Shown here: positions 33,601-41,377 of the stretch, piece after piece
Layout: each line of letters opens with the position of its first letter
Position numbering within the stretch: the stretch's first letter is position 1
Assembly: GCA_024291935.2 (NCBI GenBank)
Contig: CM044326.1
Coordinates: 34,037,948 to 34,101,947 of the forward strand
Origin: Okapia johnstoni
Lineage: Eukaryota; Chordata; Mammalia; Artiodactyla; Giraffidae
Direction of reading: 5' to 3'
Length of the DNA stretch: 64,000 bases
Position numbers and translations under genes: made by a program
Notes under the pieces: model-generated
What the model saw: only the letters and a program-made list of their open reading frames with translations
The model's database searches: none
What the model was told of the DNA's origin: nothing

Positions 33601-33687
33601 TGACAGACAGACACTCAGAAGGACATCAAGCCCAGCCTGAAACAGTACCGCCTGTCCACGATAGAGCGTAGAGGTGGGGGCTACTGA
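6547..33687 (+). CDS. MOK: MOK protein kinase gene, coding exons 2-12 (spliced, 5' partial)
   Basis: MOK is a Ser/Thr kinase of the RCK/MAK family (with MAK and CILK1), linked to cilium-length control and known as renal tumour antigen RAGE-1. Eleven coding exons join in phase. With an assumed 7-base first coding segment (Met-Lys plus the first base of Asn), the product is 418 residues, close to the 419 I recall for human MOK. The kinase motifs are intact: glycine loop GEGTFSEV (residues 11-18), Lys33, HRD with Asp128, DFG 145-147, activation motif Thr159-Glu160-Tyr161 and APE 169-171. The tail after about residue 289 is basic and Pro-rich. The first coding exon is not in the window. Introns before exon 7 are long and repeat-rich; those after it are short and GC-rich. 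The gene converges on WDR20. All boundaries are read from sequence without transcript data. Confidence 0.96.
7500..7660 (+). repeat. MIR SINE fragment
   Basis: Pattern atcatccctgttttgcacct-gaggagaggtgg then cacctaggtcac and cagagccaggcc matches the MIR core order. Confidence 0.55.
8771..8918. repeat. 70 bp tandem duplication (2 copies plus a partial third)
   Basis: Units start aaacccacgg at 8771 and aaacccacag at 8841; both carry ttttctcttgtgagctc and a cgct/tgctctt element. A truncated third start lies near 8907. Copies differ by about 10-15%. Confidence 0.85.
9400..10065 (+). repeat. Old L1M/HAL1-like 3' end
   Basis: Ends with gatgttaacattaggggaag, then tgcaactctgctgtcaatct and aaattaaaaag, the layout of an ancient L1-type 3' tail. 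The upstream limit is uncertain. Confidence 0.45.
11050..11230 (-). repeat. MIR SINE fragment
   Basis: The plus strand reads as reverse MIR: gcccttgggcagttccttaa then acacagtgggaaca. Confidence 0.5.
11335..11458 (+). repeat. CHR-type SINE
   Basis: Head ttccctggtggtccactggt-taagactc, B-box ggttcaattccc, aagatcctgcatgcc, then A-rich end. Confidence 0.85.
11500..11665 (+). repeat. MIR SINE fragment
   Basis: Degraded order ttaatcctcccagtagccct then cagatgagggtcc and caagg-ggtagagc agrees with MIR. Confidence 0.45.
12011..14282 (-). mobile_element. BovB LINE, 5'-truncated and broken
   Basis: A 2.3 kb BovB copy read on the minus strand. The reverse-transcriptase catalytic motif [13 protein letters not shown] is visible at about 12630-12665, and a Lys/Glu-rich segment between the endonuclease and RT (13499-13897) is also open. 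The pieces sit in separate short frames. An internal deletion near 12378 removes about 100 bases relative to the usual 3' region, and the 5' endonuclease start is absent. It cannot encode a complete protein. BovB entered ruminant ancestors by horizontal transfer (established knowledge). Confidence 0.92.
14340..14995 (-). repeat. L1M-type LINE fragment
   Basis: Antisense L1M wording: aggaataaagcttctataaa, ggaaatagaatctctgggtc, then ccacttccaccagcaaagaa. It abuts the BovB on one side and a CHR SINE on the other. Confidence 0.65.
15005..15250 (-). repeat. CHR-type SINE
   Basis: Reverse orientation: atttggctgcattgggtctt, then atgtaggatcttaattcctg, ending actggacagccaggaaaatt. Confidence 0.85.
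15805..16003. repeat. MER20-like hAT DNA-transposon relic
   Basis: Contains gtcctgtcctgtgcgccata-ggacatttagcg, aaaatgtctccagtagcg and gttgataagcactgac, the order found in MER20. Confidence 0.6.
17218..17352 (+). repeat. CHR-type SINE
   Basis: Head gggaattcccaggctgtcca, B-box-like gatcaatccttggtc, and a purine-rich gaaaagaaaagaaa tail. Confidence 0.75.
18092..18181 (+). CDS. MOK: MOK coding exon 3 (residues 41-71)
   Basis: Encodes [19 protein letters not shown] and onward to LHEVVF, the alpha-C helix region. The Glu in LREVQAL is the expected salt-bridge partner of Lys33. The acceptor follows aatag and the donor is gtaagt. It completes the split Ser codon from exon 2 and leaves TT of a Phe codon. 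Confidence 0.95.
18182..19594 (+). other. MOK: MOK intron 3
   Basis: It holds a short L1_BT-type 3' end (18239-18402) near its start. The remainder, including open frames on both strands at 18500-19250, shows no family I recognise and no splice-consistent coding exon. The last 350 bases are AT-rich. Confidence 0.8.
18239..18402 (-). repeat. L1_BT-type LINE 3' end
   Basis: The plus strand shows a T-rich start, then ggctaattactttacaatat, tgccatacattgacatgaat and ccccatcccatccctctggg, the reverse complement of the young bovine L1 3' end. Confidence 0.85.
19595..19665 (+). CDS. MOK: MOK coding exon 4 (residues 71-95)
   Basis: Encodes [20 protein letters not shown] and then LIRG, covering strands beta 4-5 and the hinge (CELMDMN). 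The acceptor is cttcttcag and the donor gtatgt. It completes the Phe codon begun in exon 3 and ends with the first G of a Gly codon. Confidence 0.95.
19783..20010 (-). repeat. Bov-tA-type SINE
   Basis: Reverse orientation: ctaagtcgcttcaatcgtgt, agaatactggagtgggttgc, then cctgcattggcaggtgggtt and a ccacc-gcgtcacctggg end. Confidence 0.92.
22109..22246 (+). repeat. Left arm of an inverted duplication (Tigger-like plus unique flank)
   Basis: Reads ggaacatgaaccctgatttc, then gagttgccttag and a Tigger-like cagtcatccctcggtgtccg. The same order appears reverse-complemented at 22950-23089 with roughly 10-15% differences. Confidence 0.85.
22355..22500 (+). repeat. MIR SINE fragment inside the inverted-repeat spacer
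   Basis: Pattern accacaggccaggcgctgcc, cttatttcaccctgagagcc, then gtgaggcagatt and aaggaggcatggagag follows MIR. Confidence 0.55.
22950..23089 (-). repeat. Right arm of the inverted duplication
   Basis: Its reverse complement reads ggaacatgaaccctgatttc, gagttgccttag, gccatctctgggtgtcc and aagccccttgtat, matching the left arm over about 138 bp, including about 45 bp outside the transposon-like part. Confidence 0.85.
23655..23790 (-). repeat. MIR SINE fragment
   Basis: The plus strand reads gaaaatgggggtaatcatgg, gtagttgtgaggagtaaatg, then gagcagtgcccagc, a reversed MIR. Confidence 0.6.
23960..24088 (+). repeat. CHR-type SINE
   Basis: Head agcttccctggccgcccatc-cagtggttaag, B-box gttcgatccctgg, aagatcccacatgcc, and an A-rich tail with aataaataag. 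Confidence 0.85.
25978..26040 (-). repeat. Bov-tA/BovB end fragment
   Basis: A short reverse piece, cattcagtcgctaagtcgag then ccgactccttgggacc, the shared 3' end of Bov-tA and BovB. Confidence 0.75.
26245..26372 (+). repeat. CHR-type SINE
   Basis: Head aacttccctggtggtccagt, B-box gttcaatccctggtc, aagatcccacatgcc, and a run of 15 A. Confidence 0.87.
26465..26690 (+). repeat. Bov-tA-type SINE
   Basis: Head gtttcccaggcggctcagtg, B-box gttcgatccctgggttg, aacccactccagtattcttg, ending gacatgactgagcgcgc. Confidence 0.92.
27038..27116 (+). CDS. MOK: MOK coding exon 5 (residues 95-121)
   Basis: Encodes [20 protein letters not shown] then SLDHMH, the alpha-D and alpha-E helices of the C-lobe. The acceptor is ttgcatag and the donor gtacac. 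It takes over the G left by exon 4 and leaves AG of an Arg codon. Confidence 0.95.
27117..27242 (+). other. MOK: MOK intron 5 (126 bp)
   Basis: A short AT-rich intron ending in tgttaaatgcag. It separates the alpha-E exon from the catalytic-loop exon. No repeat was seen. Confidence 0.85.
27243..27291 (+). CDS. MOK: MOK coding exon 6, catalytic loop (residues 121-137)
   Basis: A 49 bp microexon-like coding exon encoding [17 protein letters not shown]. It carries the catalytic HRD (Asp128) and the metal-binding Asn133. The acceptor is aatgcag and the donor gtaaga. It ends exactly on a codon boundary (phase 0). Confidence 0.95.
27292..28833 (+). other. MOK: MOK intron 6
   Basis: About half is an old L1M-type relic (27600-28330); 28331-28800 has no recognised content. 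The intron ends in ttgctgcttgcagcag, a tandem acceptor. Confidence 0.8.
27600..28330 (-). repeat. L1M-type LINE fragment
   Basis: Antisense L1M wording: atacccatgaaaccatcatc, ttctataaatggaattacat, cactcagcatcg. From 27960 the text changes to tttgcatttcagtttgggga and catctgagtctggttttgat, another L1M 3' segment, so two pieces may be joined here. Confidence 0.55.
28834..29012 (+). CDS. MOK: MOK coding exon 7, activation segment (residues 138-197)
   Basis: Encodes [20 protein letters not shown], then the TEY activation motif in [14 protein letters not shown], then the alpha-F region [20 protein letters not shown] and APE are all present. The acceptor is a NAGNAG (cagcag), so Gln138 may be optional. 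The donor gtagcg is weak and would give an immediate stop if not used. The exon is clearly GC-richer than exons 2-6. Confidence 0.96.
29013..30380 (+). other. MOK: MOK intron 7
   Basis: A GC-rich intron containing one Bov-tA SINE (29797-30014). The flanks 29013-29790 and 30015-30380 show no recognised element. The acceptor is tcctgcccag. Confidence 0.85.
29797..30014 (+). repeat. Bov-tA-type SINE
   Basis: Head cttggcttccctggtggctc, gcctgcaatgtgggagaccc, ccactccagtattcttgcct, ending ggacacgactgagggac and a short cagcacagcaca run. Confidence 0.93.
30381..30482 (+). CDS. MOK: MOK coding exon 8 (residues 197-231)
   Basis: Encodes [20 protein letters not shown] then [15 protein letters not shown], the alpha-G region and CMGC-type segment before alpha-H. 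The donor is gtgagt. It leaves CA of a Gln codon completed by exon 9. Confidence 0.95.
30483..31197 (+). other. MOK: MOK intron 8
   Basis: Contains a (CA)n microsatellite at 30883-30906. No other recognised element. Confidence 0.85.
30883..30906. repeat. (CA)n microsatellite
   Basis: About 12 uninterrupted CA units in MOK intron 8. Confidence 0.95.
31198..31371 (+). CDS. MOK: MOK coding exon 9, end of kinase domain (residues 231-289)
   Basis: Encodes [20 protein letters not shown], then [20 protein letters not shown], then the closing helix [16 protein letters not shown] and HPYF are typical of the kinase C-lobe end. The acceptor is taatgcag and the donor gtgggc. The reading frame stays open far into the following intron. 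Confidence 0.95.
31372..31986 (+). other. MOK: MOK intron 9
   Basis: Begins with G-rich imperfect repeats (31380-31530) and stays open in the exon 9 frame until a stop at about 31688-31690. No interspersed repeat was recognised. The acceptor is ctccccacag. Confidence 0.8.
31380..31530 (+). repeat. G-rich imperfect repeats in MOK intron 9
   Basis: Units of the form gcggagggtccggggg recur, with many runs of 3-7 G on the plus strand. The pattern could form G-quadruplexes in the nascent RNA. Confidence 0.6.
31987..32107 (+). CDS. MOK: MOK coding exon 10, C-terminal tail (residues 289-329)
   Basis: Encodes [21 protein letters not shown] and on to QEVRKQ, a basic, low-complexity tail. It fits the human tail by position and by scattered identities (my recall), so this part evolves fast. 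The donor is gtaccg and the exon ends in phase 0. Confidence 0.88.
32108..33324 (+). other. MOK: MOK intron 10
   Basis: GC-rich. No interspersed repeat or exon was recognised. Open frames across 32506-33000 lack suitable splice context. The acceptor is ctgtttctag. Confidence 0.75.
33325..33513 (+). CDS. MOK: MOK coding exon 11, C-terminal tail (residues 330-392)
   Basis: Encodes [20 protein letters not shown], then [20 protein letters not shown], then [11 protein letters not shown]. The GPAY-MELP-LKL and SYSSP patches are the conserved tail segments of MOK. The donor is gtaggc and both ends are phase 0. Confidence 0.93.
33514..33606 (+). other. MOK: MOK intron 11 (93 bp)
   Basis: A short pyrimidine-rich intron ending ctctctgacag. 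A second acceptor-like cag lies 4 bases downstream, but using it would shift the frame. Confidence 0.85.
33607..33687 (+). CDS. MOK: MOK terminal coding exon 12 (residues 393-418 and stop)
   Basis: Encodes [20 protein letters not shown], then RRGGGY and TGA at 33685-33687. The family pattern of K/T-D-x-QKD near the end and a Gly-rich last few residues is retained. Confidence 0.92.
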   Translation, partial: TDTQKDIKPSLKQYRLSTIERRGGGY

Positions 33688-34110
33688 ATGCTGTGGCCCC
33701 CTGCTTGGGCTGGCTCCCCGCCACTGCGGCAGCAAGCAGGCCGGGGGCTCCCGGGGGCCGGGCGTCCTGTCCCGGGAGAGCCGCCCCCAGACCCGCACCA
33801 CCGCCTCGGCCTGGAGGCGGCCTCACCGCTGGCTTACTGTGTGTTCCAGCCGAATACATCTGTAAAAGCACCTCCTTCTAGGGTTTTATTTCATTTCCAT
33901 AATGTAAGGGTTTGGGGCAGGGATATTTTGTAATTTTTATATGAATCAGAAAAGAGAGATTATACTGTTGTTATGTGTTGTTTAGGCTGGCTTCACCGCA
34001 GGCCCTGCACACCTGTAGTCCATCAGCGCTAGTGTTTAGCACAGTTCAGCTTCCAGATTATACCACCGGAGACCCCTGATTTTATTAAAGAGTAAGCTGT
34101 CCTTACGGTG
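33688..34110 (+). other. MOK: MOK 3' UTR
   Basis: AT-rich non-coding tail from the TGA to about 20 bases past the ATTAAA at 34084-34089. The end point is inferred from the signal and its downstream GT-rich stretch. Confidence 0.6.
34084..34089 (+). terminator. Proximal MOK poly(A) signal ATTAAA
   Basis: ATTAAA followed by a GT-rich stretch (ggtgttggatcctcctgttt), the usual layout of a mammalian cleavage site. It lies about 400 bp after the MOK stop. Confidence 0.6.
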
Positions 34111-34490
34111 TTGGATCCTCCTGTTTGCTGAGTTGAACGCGTATCCTGACCGTCCTTTATCCTGACTTCTGTGGGCGCATCAAGGGTACTGGCTCTGCTG
34201 GGGAGACTTTGGCGCAGCGCCCCGTCTTAACCTGATCACCTCCTGAGGAGGGCGCCCAGGCCAGCACGCAGCCCTGGAGCCCCGGTGCAGCGGTAGGTGA
34301 GGGGCGGGCCGTGGGCAGGTCCCCAGCCCAGCGTCCTCCGTGGGTAGAGGGCAGCACCGCTTTGATGGCCCAGGGGGCCAACAGGTGGGCACAACAGACA
34401 CCTGTTTCCCCTGGTGGTGGGGGGCGTGGGAGAGCAGCGGTGGCCATGGAAGGGGCGGGGGGGCGGGAGGGACGGGCAGCAGGGCTGGGG

Positions 34491-34600
34491 CAGGGGGCTG
34501 GCGTTTCATGGGTCCAGGGGGGGGGGTCAGGGGGCTGGCGTTTCATGGGGCTGGGGGGGGCAGGGGGCTGGCGTTTCACGGGGCCGGGGTGGGGGACCAG
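34491..34600 (+). repeat. Three tandem G-rich units downstream of MOK
   Basis: Units start at 34491, 34528 and 34561, each cagggggctggcgtttca followed by runs of up to 10 G. G runs also surround them (34410-34720). Confidence 0.85.
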
Positions 34601-35416
34601 AAGCAGGAGGAGGCCTGAGGGCCTTCTGGGCCGGGCGCTTGGGGAGGGGCTGGCTTCAGGGCCCTCCTGTGTGGGGTGGCGTCTGGGGAGCAGGGCGGAG
34701 GGCCTGGGGTCCACATCCAGGGTGGGGGGCAGGACCCGGGGGCACTGAGGGCTCAGCAGATGATGGAGCAGCCAGGGATGGGGCCCCATTCGGAGCCAGC
34801 TCCAAGCGAGGGCACCTCTAAGGGCAGTTCAGGGACGTCATAACCCACTTTAAATATATAAACTGAAGGACTCTTTGCAGTGACTCTCTGCACCTGTCCC
34901 CCAGCGTGGCGCTGGGCTGGGCGTCCGGGCGGAGCCATGCGGTCCCTGGGTCCCAGGGGGGCTCCCTCCTTGGCATCAGCGGGTGGGCCCGCTCTTCCGG
35001 GTTTGAGCAGCACAGTCCTGCAGCCCCAGGGGCTCCCTGCCTTCCACGGCTCTGCGCCCCGTGGGCCTGGCGACAGGCTGGGCCTCCAGGGCGCAGGCGG
35101 CCACCTGGCCCTGCTGCCCGAGCACCAGTGGTCTCTGTGCACCTAAACCCGACTGGTTGTGAGGCGAGGCGGCCAGTGGAGAGCCGGCTCCCTGACCTTC
35201 CTCCTCTCTGCTCGGAAAGGAAGTCAAGACCTGTGCCGATGAGAGTTTTTCTGCAACAGCAGCGTGATCCTGTGGGTACGTTCACACGGATGATGGCAGG
35301 GGAGTGAGTGGAGTGTGTGCGCCTCTTTTCTAGCCCAACATCACTCAGACACGCCCCCATTTTACTGGGATCTCTGAGAAATGTGTTTTAGGCACCATGG
35401 TTTATGAGCCTGACCG

Positions 35417-35422
35417 AATAAA
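35417..35422 (+). terminator. Possible distal MOK poly(A) signal AATAAA
   Basis: Canonical AATAAA followed by ctgtgtatgattttgac about 25 bases on. It could end a longer MOK 3' UTR; without transcripts this is only a candidate. Confidence 0.3.
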
Positions 35423-38400
35423 GGCCTTCAAAGGGCTCAGCTGTGTATGATTTTGACAGCAGTGTCTCTGCTTGGCAGCTGCACACTGTTATTACTCTAG
35501 TCACCTGTAGAGTCTGCACGCAGGTGCAGGCCTGACCTACGCTCAGAGCTGCTCACCAGCTGGTTTCAACCAAATCAAAGTCCCAAGTCATCTCATTAGC
35601 CTTTTCGCCACATGGATAACAAAGCATTTTCACACTCAGCTGTAGAGAGAGTCGAGGGTGAGATCTCTCAACGACAGAAGGGGGGCTTGTGGGCCTTAAG
35701 CTGTAAGGAGAAAACAGTTCGCTGAAACCAGAGTCGGCACACACATGCCGCGGCCCGCCAAGGCCGAAGATGGGGACATGGCAAAAAGGGGCCAGAGAAG
35801 CAGGGATATCCCCAGGGGAGCCGCCGCCAGTAATCGGGTCTCGACTGGTGGAGGGGCTTGAGGGACGTGGCGTAAGCACAACAACAAAAATGCAGGAACG
35901 CTACAGCCAGTTTAACAGAAGACAGACGAGCGGTATATTCAAGATCGCTTTAATGTTAACTGTGTGTGGATTAGAAATATCTCTCTTAGATGATGAAAGT
36001 TACTACTGAAGTGACCCTTTCCCCAACTGCAGACTTAGATTATTTATACATATAATACAGAGCTGACTGCATTGGAACGAGAGTATTAAAATAAATGTTA
36101 ACAGATTAAAAAGGGCATGTTTGTGCCACACCTTGGCGGTCCACTACACCCATATTCAAAATAACTTTTTAACAGCATTAAGCTATTTTAAGTGCAAACA
36201 ATTTTTAAAAATCTATGATTGCAGCATTTGTCTTCCTGAATTACAAGAAACAGCTTGTAACAGCTTTTATGAGTGCATTCCAGGTTGTCTCCTGACCACC
36301 TAAAGTATTAAAAATACTCAGTGCAGAAACAGTGAAGTACTATTTATAAATAGTTGGATTTAAGGGGATTTCTTGTCCAAGATGCATTTTTATTTTACAC
36401 TATGTATATATGTATAATTTTATATATATATAACATTTTAATTACATTGAATTTTAAGAGTAAAAAGCAAGAAAACCTCATTTCTCATTTTTTACTGCAG
36501 CCCCAAAAGAATGGTTTAAAAACGGAAACAACTTGTTGGCGTGTGCGGCGCCGTGCCCCGCCGAGCTCCTCCTCGCGGGCTGCCTTCCACGCGGCGCTGC
36601 TTACGGTCCCACGCGGCCCGCGCTGTGCTGCGGCTGCTCCCTCCAGACCCGGGCCAGGGCGAGGACGTCCGAGCAGGCGTGGGGTGGCTACACTACAGTT
36701 CCACCTGGAGAAGTGGCCGGGTTTGGGGCTGACAGTAAACCCTGCGAACAAAGCAGTTTCCATTAATCCAGCAAAACACGGGGCAGCGGAGACAGTCACA
36801 GTCCCTCAGCCCTTCCAGCAGCGTGCCGGGGTCACACCCGGTCTCGTGTCGGTTTGGGAGCCAGGGTTTCTCACAGACCCCCTCCGTGTCCATGTATTTA
36901 GTCCCTAACTCATGGGAGGCCGCTGAGCTGCTTGGGTGGCACCCTTTGGGCAGGGCTGGCCAGGGTGAGAGAGTGGTCTCTCAGGGCCTGGGTGCTTTGT
37001 AGCATCGCTGCCCAAAGGGGAGGGGCACCTCCGGGTGGGGCTGTTCACTGCCCTCCCCAGGGGCTGCAGCTCGGGGCCGCCGAGGGGCTCCCCGGCTCCC
37101 AGGCCAGCTCGCCCAGTGCAGCCCAGAGCCTGCGCCCCATCCCCCAGAGCCGGGGTTCTCCAGGAGCAGAGCCTAGTGGCATTTCTTAAAAGGTATTCGC
37201 TCTGCTTTCTGATGGGTGGTGATGGCGGCGCCCGTCTGGCAGGGGATAGGAGGCCCTCCGAGCTCAAGACGGACCCGAGGGGGCTGAGCCTCATGCAACC
37301 ACCAGCACGCACATTCCCTCACACTGGGATGCAAGTCACAGTCTGGCATTCATTTATTAATAATCTTAAGGTTACATATATTGCAACACTGAAGCTACAA
37401 ATTTCCAGTTCTGTGAACACTATTCCAAAGAAGATGTGGAAAGTCACCTTATTTCTGTAAGCCTGTGCTTCAGTCTAGAAGCTACTTACTGGGCGACAGA
37501 AAAAGGGAAAACACTCGCGGGCCTCCGTCAGAGACTCCAGACCACTCCCGAGGGGAGGCCGGCTGGACGGGTGAACGGAGAGCACGGTTCGGAGGACCCG
37601 CTCCCGTCGCCTCGGGCCGCTCGTGAGGGTGGCCTGTCCTCTGACTGCCTCCTCCCTGAGGATTTTCTCAGGGGGACCAAGCAGCAGGCCTCAGAGACCC
37701 TGCTGGCGTCCAGCTGTCCAGACGGCTGGGTAGCTGCCGGTCTGTCCCCCGGACACTGGACAGCTGGCAAGTAAGGGCTTGACAAACACCCCTGAAGCAC
37801 CAGCTCTCTCCAGCCTGGAATCCACGAGCCTTCCTACCAGCCCCCAGGAAGGAAGCTGGCTTCAGGAGCAGCGGCAACTCCTGAGTCAACTCCTGAGTCT
37901 AACATTCAGGAGGCCGATCTGTTCTCACCAGAGTTGCCACTTTATTCCTGCTGGCGATATCACTTGAGAATTGATCAGAATACCCCAGCTCTTAGTTTGG
38001 GTTTGATTATAATACTAAGCTAATAGAGTTAAACCTTGTTTCATAAGAATGTATAGAAAAAGTAACATTTCAGCTAAAAAACGATTTACAACCGTGGAAC
38101 ACATCTTTGTTTGTGGGCGCTGCTGAGATTGGAGGCTCTGAGAGCAAGAAGGGAATGTGAGGGTCTCAGAGGCCCAGGTCAGAGAAAGGTCTCGTCCCGA
38201 AGCCTCCCCGGGTCCCAGCAGCGCTCCCCTCTGACCCCGGCTACCTTGGACTCACCCCTCAAGCCCTCGAGGGGGTGGTTGGCGGATGGGCCGGTGGCAA
38301 TGTTCCAGGCCTGGTCAGTCAACTCTCCCAGTCGCCCTCCCCGCCCAGTGAGGTGCACACCGGCCCCAGGACAGGTCCTGCTGCAGACAGACCAGCAGCC

Positions 38401-41243
38401 TCCTGAGCCCCGAAGGAAAGGGCCACAGGTGGGCCTGCACCCGTCCCGAAGACCGGACCCCTGGGGCTCTGGCTCGAGGCAGCCTGCCGGGAGCTCCCCT
38501 GAACTGCCTCACCTCCCGCGGAGACTAAGGGTGAGTCTCTGTAAAGGGAGGCCCTTTCAGAGACGGTACAAAAGCGATGCAAGCTAGCACCCGGCTGCCT
38601 TCCCCCGGGGCCGCTTCGAGCTATGGATACATTTTCCCTAATTCAGCCACAAGAATCCCATCACTCCCGCTGCCCAGACGGTTGCATTAAGAGAACCAAA
38701 GAAAAGCTGGACAGGGCAGCTGCACGCGAGGCTCGGGTCCTGGACTCAACACGCCAGATTTAGGGCCTGGGTGTGGGGCGGCGAGGGGCTCCCTCCTCCT
38801 CCGGGCCGTGCCCTCAGCACCTGGGCCCCGCCCTGCCCCAAGCCCAGCGCCCACCGAGGCCTGCGACCTTGGCTCCACAGGGCAACTCCCCTTGGGCAGC
38901 CCTGACCTGCCCGCTGACAGGTCACATGGATGGTGACACATTTCCTCCAAAGAGGCCACTCAACCTGGGAAAAGTCACCCAGAGAAAATGATGATGCTGT
39001 TTACAGACATCTGGGGAAAAGGAAATATTCTTAGGGAATGTCCAGTTATGGGCTCCGGTGAGCACCGTGCTGGGGAAGAGAGGCCCTCCTGCGGCCTGCA
39101 GGCTTGGCCCTGAAACCCGCTCTAGTCTGCAGACCTCCACGTCTTCCTGGAGCCTCCGCCTGAAGGCTGGCCAGAGGCTGCCGACACTAGACAGGGTGGG
39201 GCTGAGCGCCTCTAGCTCTTCTGTGCCTTTTCAGAACAAGACCTGCTGGTCCAGAATCTGGTCCAGAATCGCCTGTTTCAACAGGCAGCCACACATGGGA
39301 GAAAAAAAATGGGACTTATTTTTTCAAGGTAAAAACTAGTGGTTTTTAAAAGATCAAAATGTTGCACCTGTGTCTTTTTAAACTTCCGTGAATCTACTAG
39401 AATTCAGGGCCTAAAACCTACTCCAGGGCCAAGGGGACGGCATCTGGCTTCTGCAGGAGTGGGTCACGCTGAGAGTGGAGAACCTGACATCTCTCCCGCT
39501 CCGGCAGCTCCGAGTCAAAGGCGGGCGAGGGCCCCGCTCTCAGGAGGCCGTGCCGTTGGGCGGGTTCTGGAGCGCAGGGAGGCCGGCCGCCCACCCTGAG
39601 GAGAGGCGGCCAGGAGGGAGCGTCCAGAGGCGTCGCCGCCCTGCGTTCCAGGCCCAGACATCTCAAGAGACGGCAGGGAGCACCAGCTGAGTGGGGTGGC
39701 CCAGGGCCCGACGAGGGCTGTCTTGGGCAGCTCCTCATGGGCCCCCACAAGTCCCGGCAGGACGTGCAGGTCCAGGCCCGGAATTCTTGCCAAGAAGCTT
39801 CCAGAGACGGAGGTACCAGTGCGCAGGGTGAGGTGCCGGCCCCTCCTTCCCGCCTTGGGGCCCGGGGAGCGAGGCGGGGTGCCCCAACGGCGCTGACAGA
39901 GCCCCCCGCAAACCATTCGAGACTCCGAGGAGAAGCCGACAAGCCCGCCGGGGCAGAGCCGCTGCGGAAGCCTGCCTGACGCCAGCTGGAGCTCCAGCTG
40001 GGCGGGCGGCCTCCCGGCGTCCACACAGACCGGCCACCAGCCCGCGGCAAAGTCAGCCCGCGTCCTTCCCCAGGGGGGACTCGGCCGAGAGGAAGGTCAC
40101 AGAAAACAGTGAATACCTCCGACGGTCAGAACAAACACTTCATTTAGTAAGCTTCGAATCAGGAAAAACTCAAGAATCCAGTAATAAGAGGTAGCAATTC
40201 CTGGGGCTATTTGTTCTCTAAACACGAACAGAGCCCTTAACGTTACAGCATTTAAAAGCTTTTCATTTTTCGGTTCACTGAGATTTTTTTTAAAGCTTAG
40301 ATGTGAAAACGACTATTGAAAATTATCTACATTTATAATTCATTCACACGTTTATTTGATGTCATTATACACAGGACGACCCCAAAATTCTTCAGAATAT
40401 CAAGACTGGTAAGTCTCTAGCTGTGACAGTGACAAGGCAACAGCTGAAAACCAGGGCAACGAAACAAAAGCATGGTTTTCTTAAAATTACAAAGTAACAA
40501 TGCTGACATGAAAGCTGCATTAATTATTGCAACAGTTAATTTACCAACATTTCCTGTTAGGAAGGCTCTTCGTGAAATTTATTCAAGTTTTCAAGAAATC
40601 AGATGAAAATGTAAAAGAAAAAAGGAAATACACAGGAGTCTTTTTTTGCTAAAGATGAAATATTCATACAACTTTATACAGTGTCACCTAACACAGTAAC
40701 CTTTAATAAACTTAGGTATACAGAAACCAAAGATGCAGAAAAAGTTTCTTTTACATATTTCAATTGAGAGACAGCGACATTAACTGTGACACGAAGTCCG
40801 TGTAACGGACGCAGCAATGAATAAAAAGTCAGTGCCAGTGGGACCGCTTCCCCTCCGGAGGGAACCTGTGAACCTGGCTCTGAGCTTCAGTGGGAACAGC
40901 TGGTACCAGTGCTTCTGGAGGTGAGCCCCGGACCCCTCTTCACCATCCTTCTCACTGGCCAGCACTGGCGGCGCGGAGCTGAGCCCCCTGACGACCTGAA
41001 CAGGTGACAGTCCCAAGCAGCCTAGCGTGACAGGTGCATGCGCTGGGTGAGGAGAGGGCCCGGCCGACAGCGCCCTGCTTGTGGGCCCCGAGGTAGACAT
41101 CTCTGGGTCACTCGTGAGCCCCACACGCAAACGTGGAGGAAGGAAAGCCCCGGAGTGGACACCTCAGCACAGCAGGACCACCTGCGCAGGGGGCCAACTG
41201 CCTCCCCTCAGGCCCTGTGCACAGGGGCAAGCGGCCGGGCCCC

Positions 41244-41377
41244 ATGATCTACCCAGGGGTCAGCGGCCGGGACCCCCCATGATCTACCCAGGGGCCAGCA
41301 GCTGGGCCCCCCATGATCTACCCAGGGGCCAGCGGCCGGGCCCCCCATGATCTACCCAGGGGCCAGCGGCCGGGCCC
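41244..41377. repeat. Minisatellite, four 34-35 bp units
   Basis: Units begin atgatctacccaggggyc at 41244, 41279, 41313 and 41347, and contain cagcggccgggcccc. The preceding bases (41222-41243) hold a partial unit. Confidence 0.92.

Noticed and set aside
34157..34789. 210-codon minus-strand open frame, Pro-rich
   Set aside because: It is the complement of the G-run repeats; low complexity, with equally open frames on the other strand.
39418..40050. 210-codon minus-strand open frame and several overlapping ones
   Set aside because: GC-rich DNA with open frames in most phases; no recognisable domain and no start or splice context.
40780..41130. Minus-strand frame at 40780-41130 as the alternative last exon of WDR20
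   Set aside because: An acceptor-like cag precedes a short frame near 40980, but the predicted tail does not agree with the human alternative tail as I recall it. Left unassigned.
41244..41377. Regular repeats considered as a CRISPR array
   Set aside because: Units are contiguous 34-35 bp copies without spacers, in a mammalian genome; it is a minisatellite.
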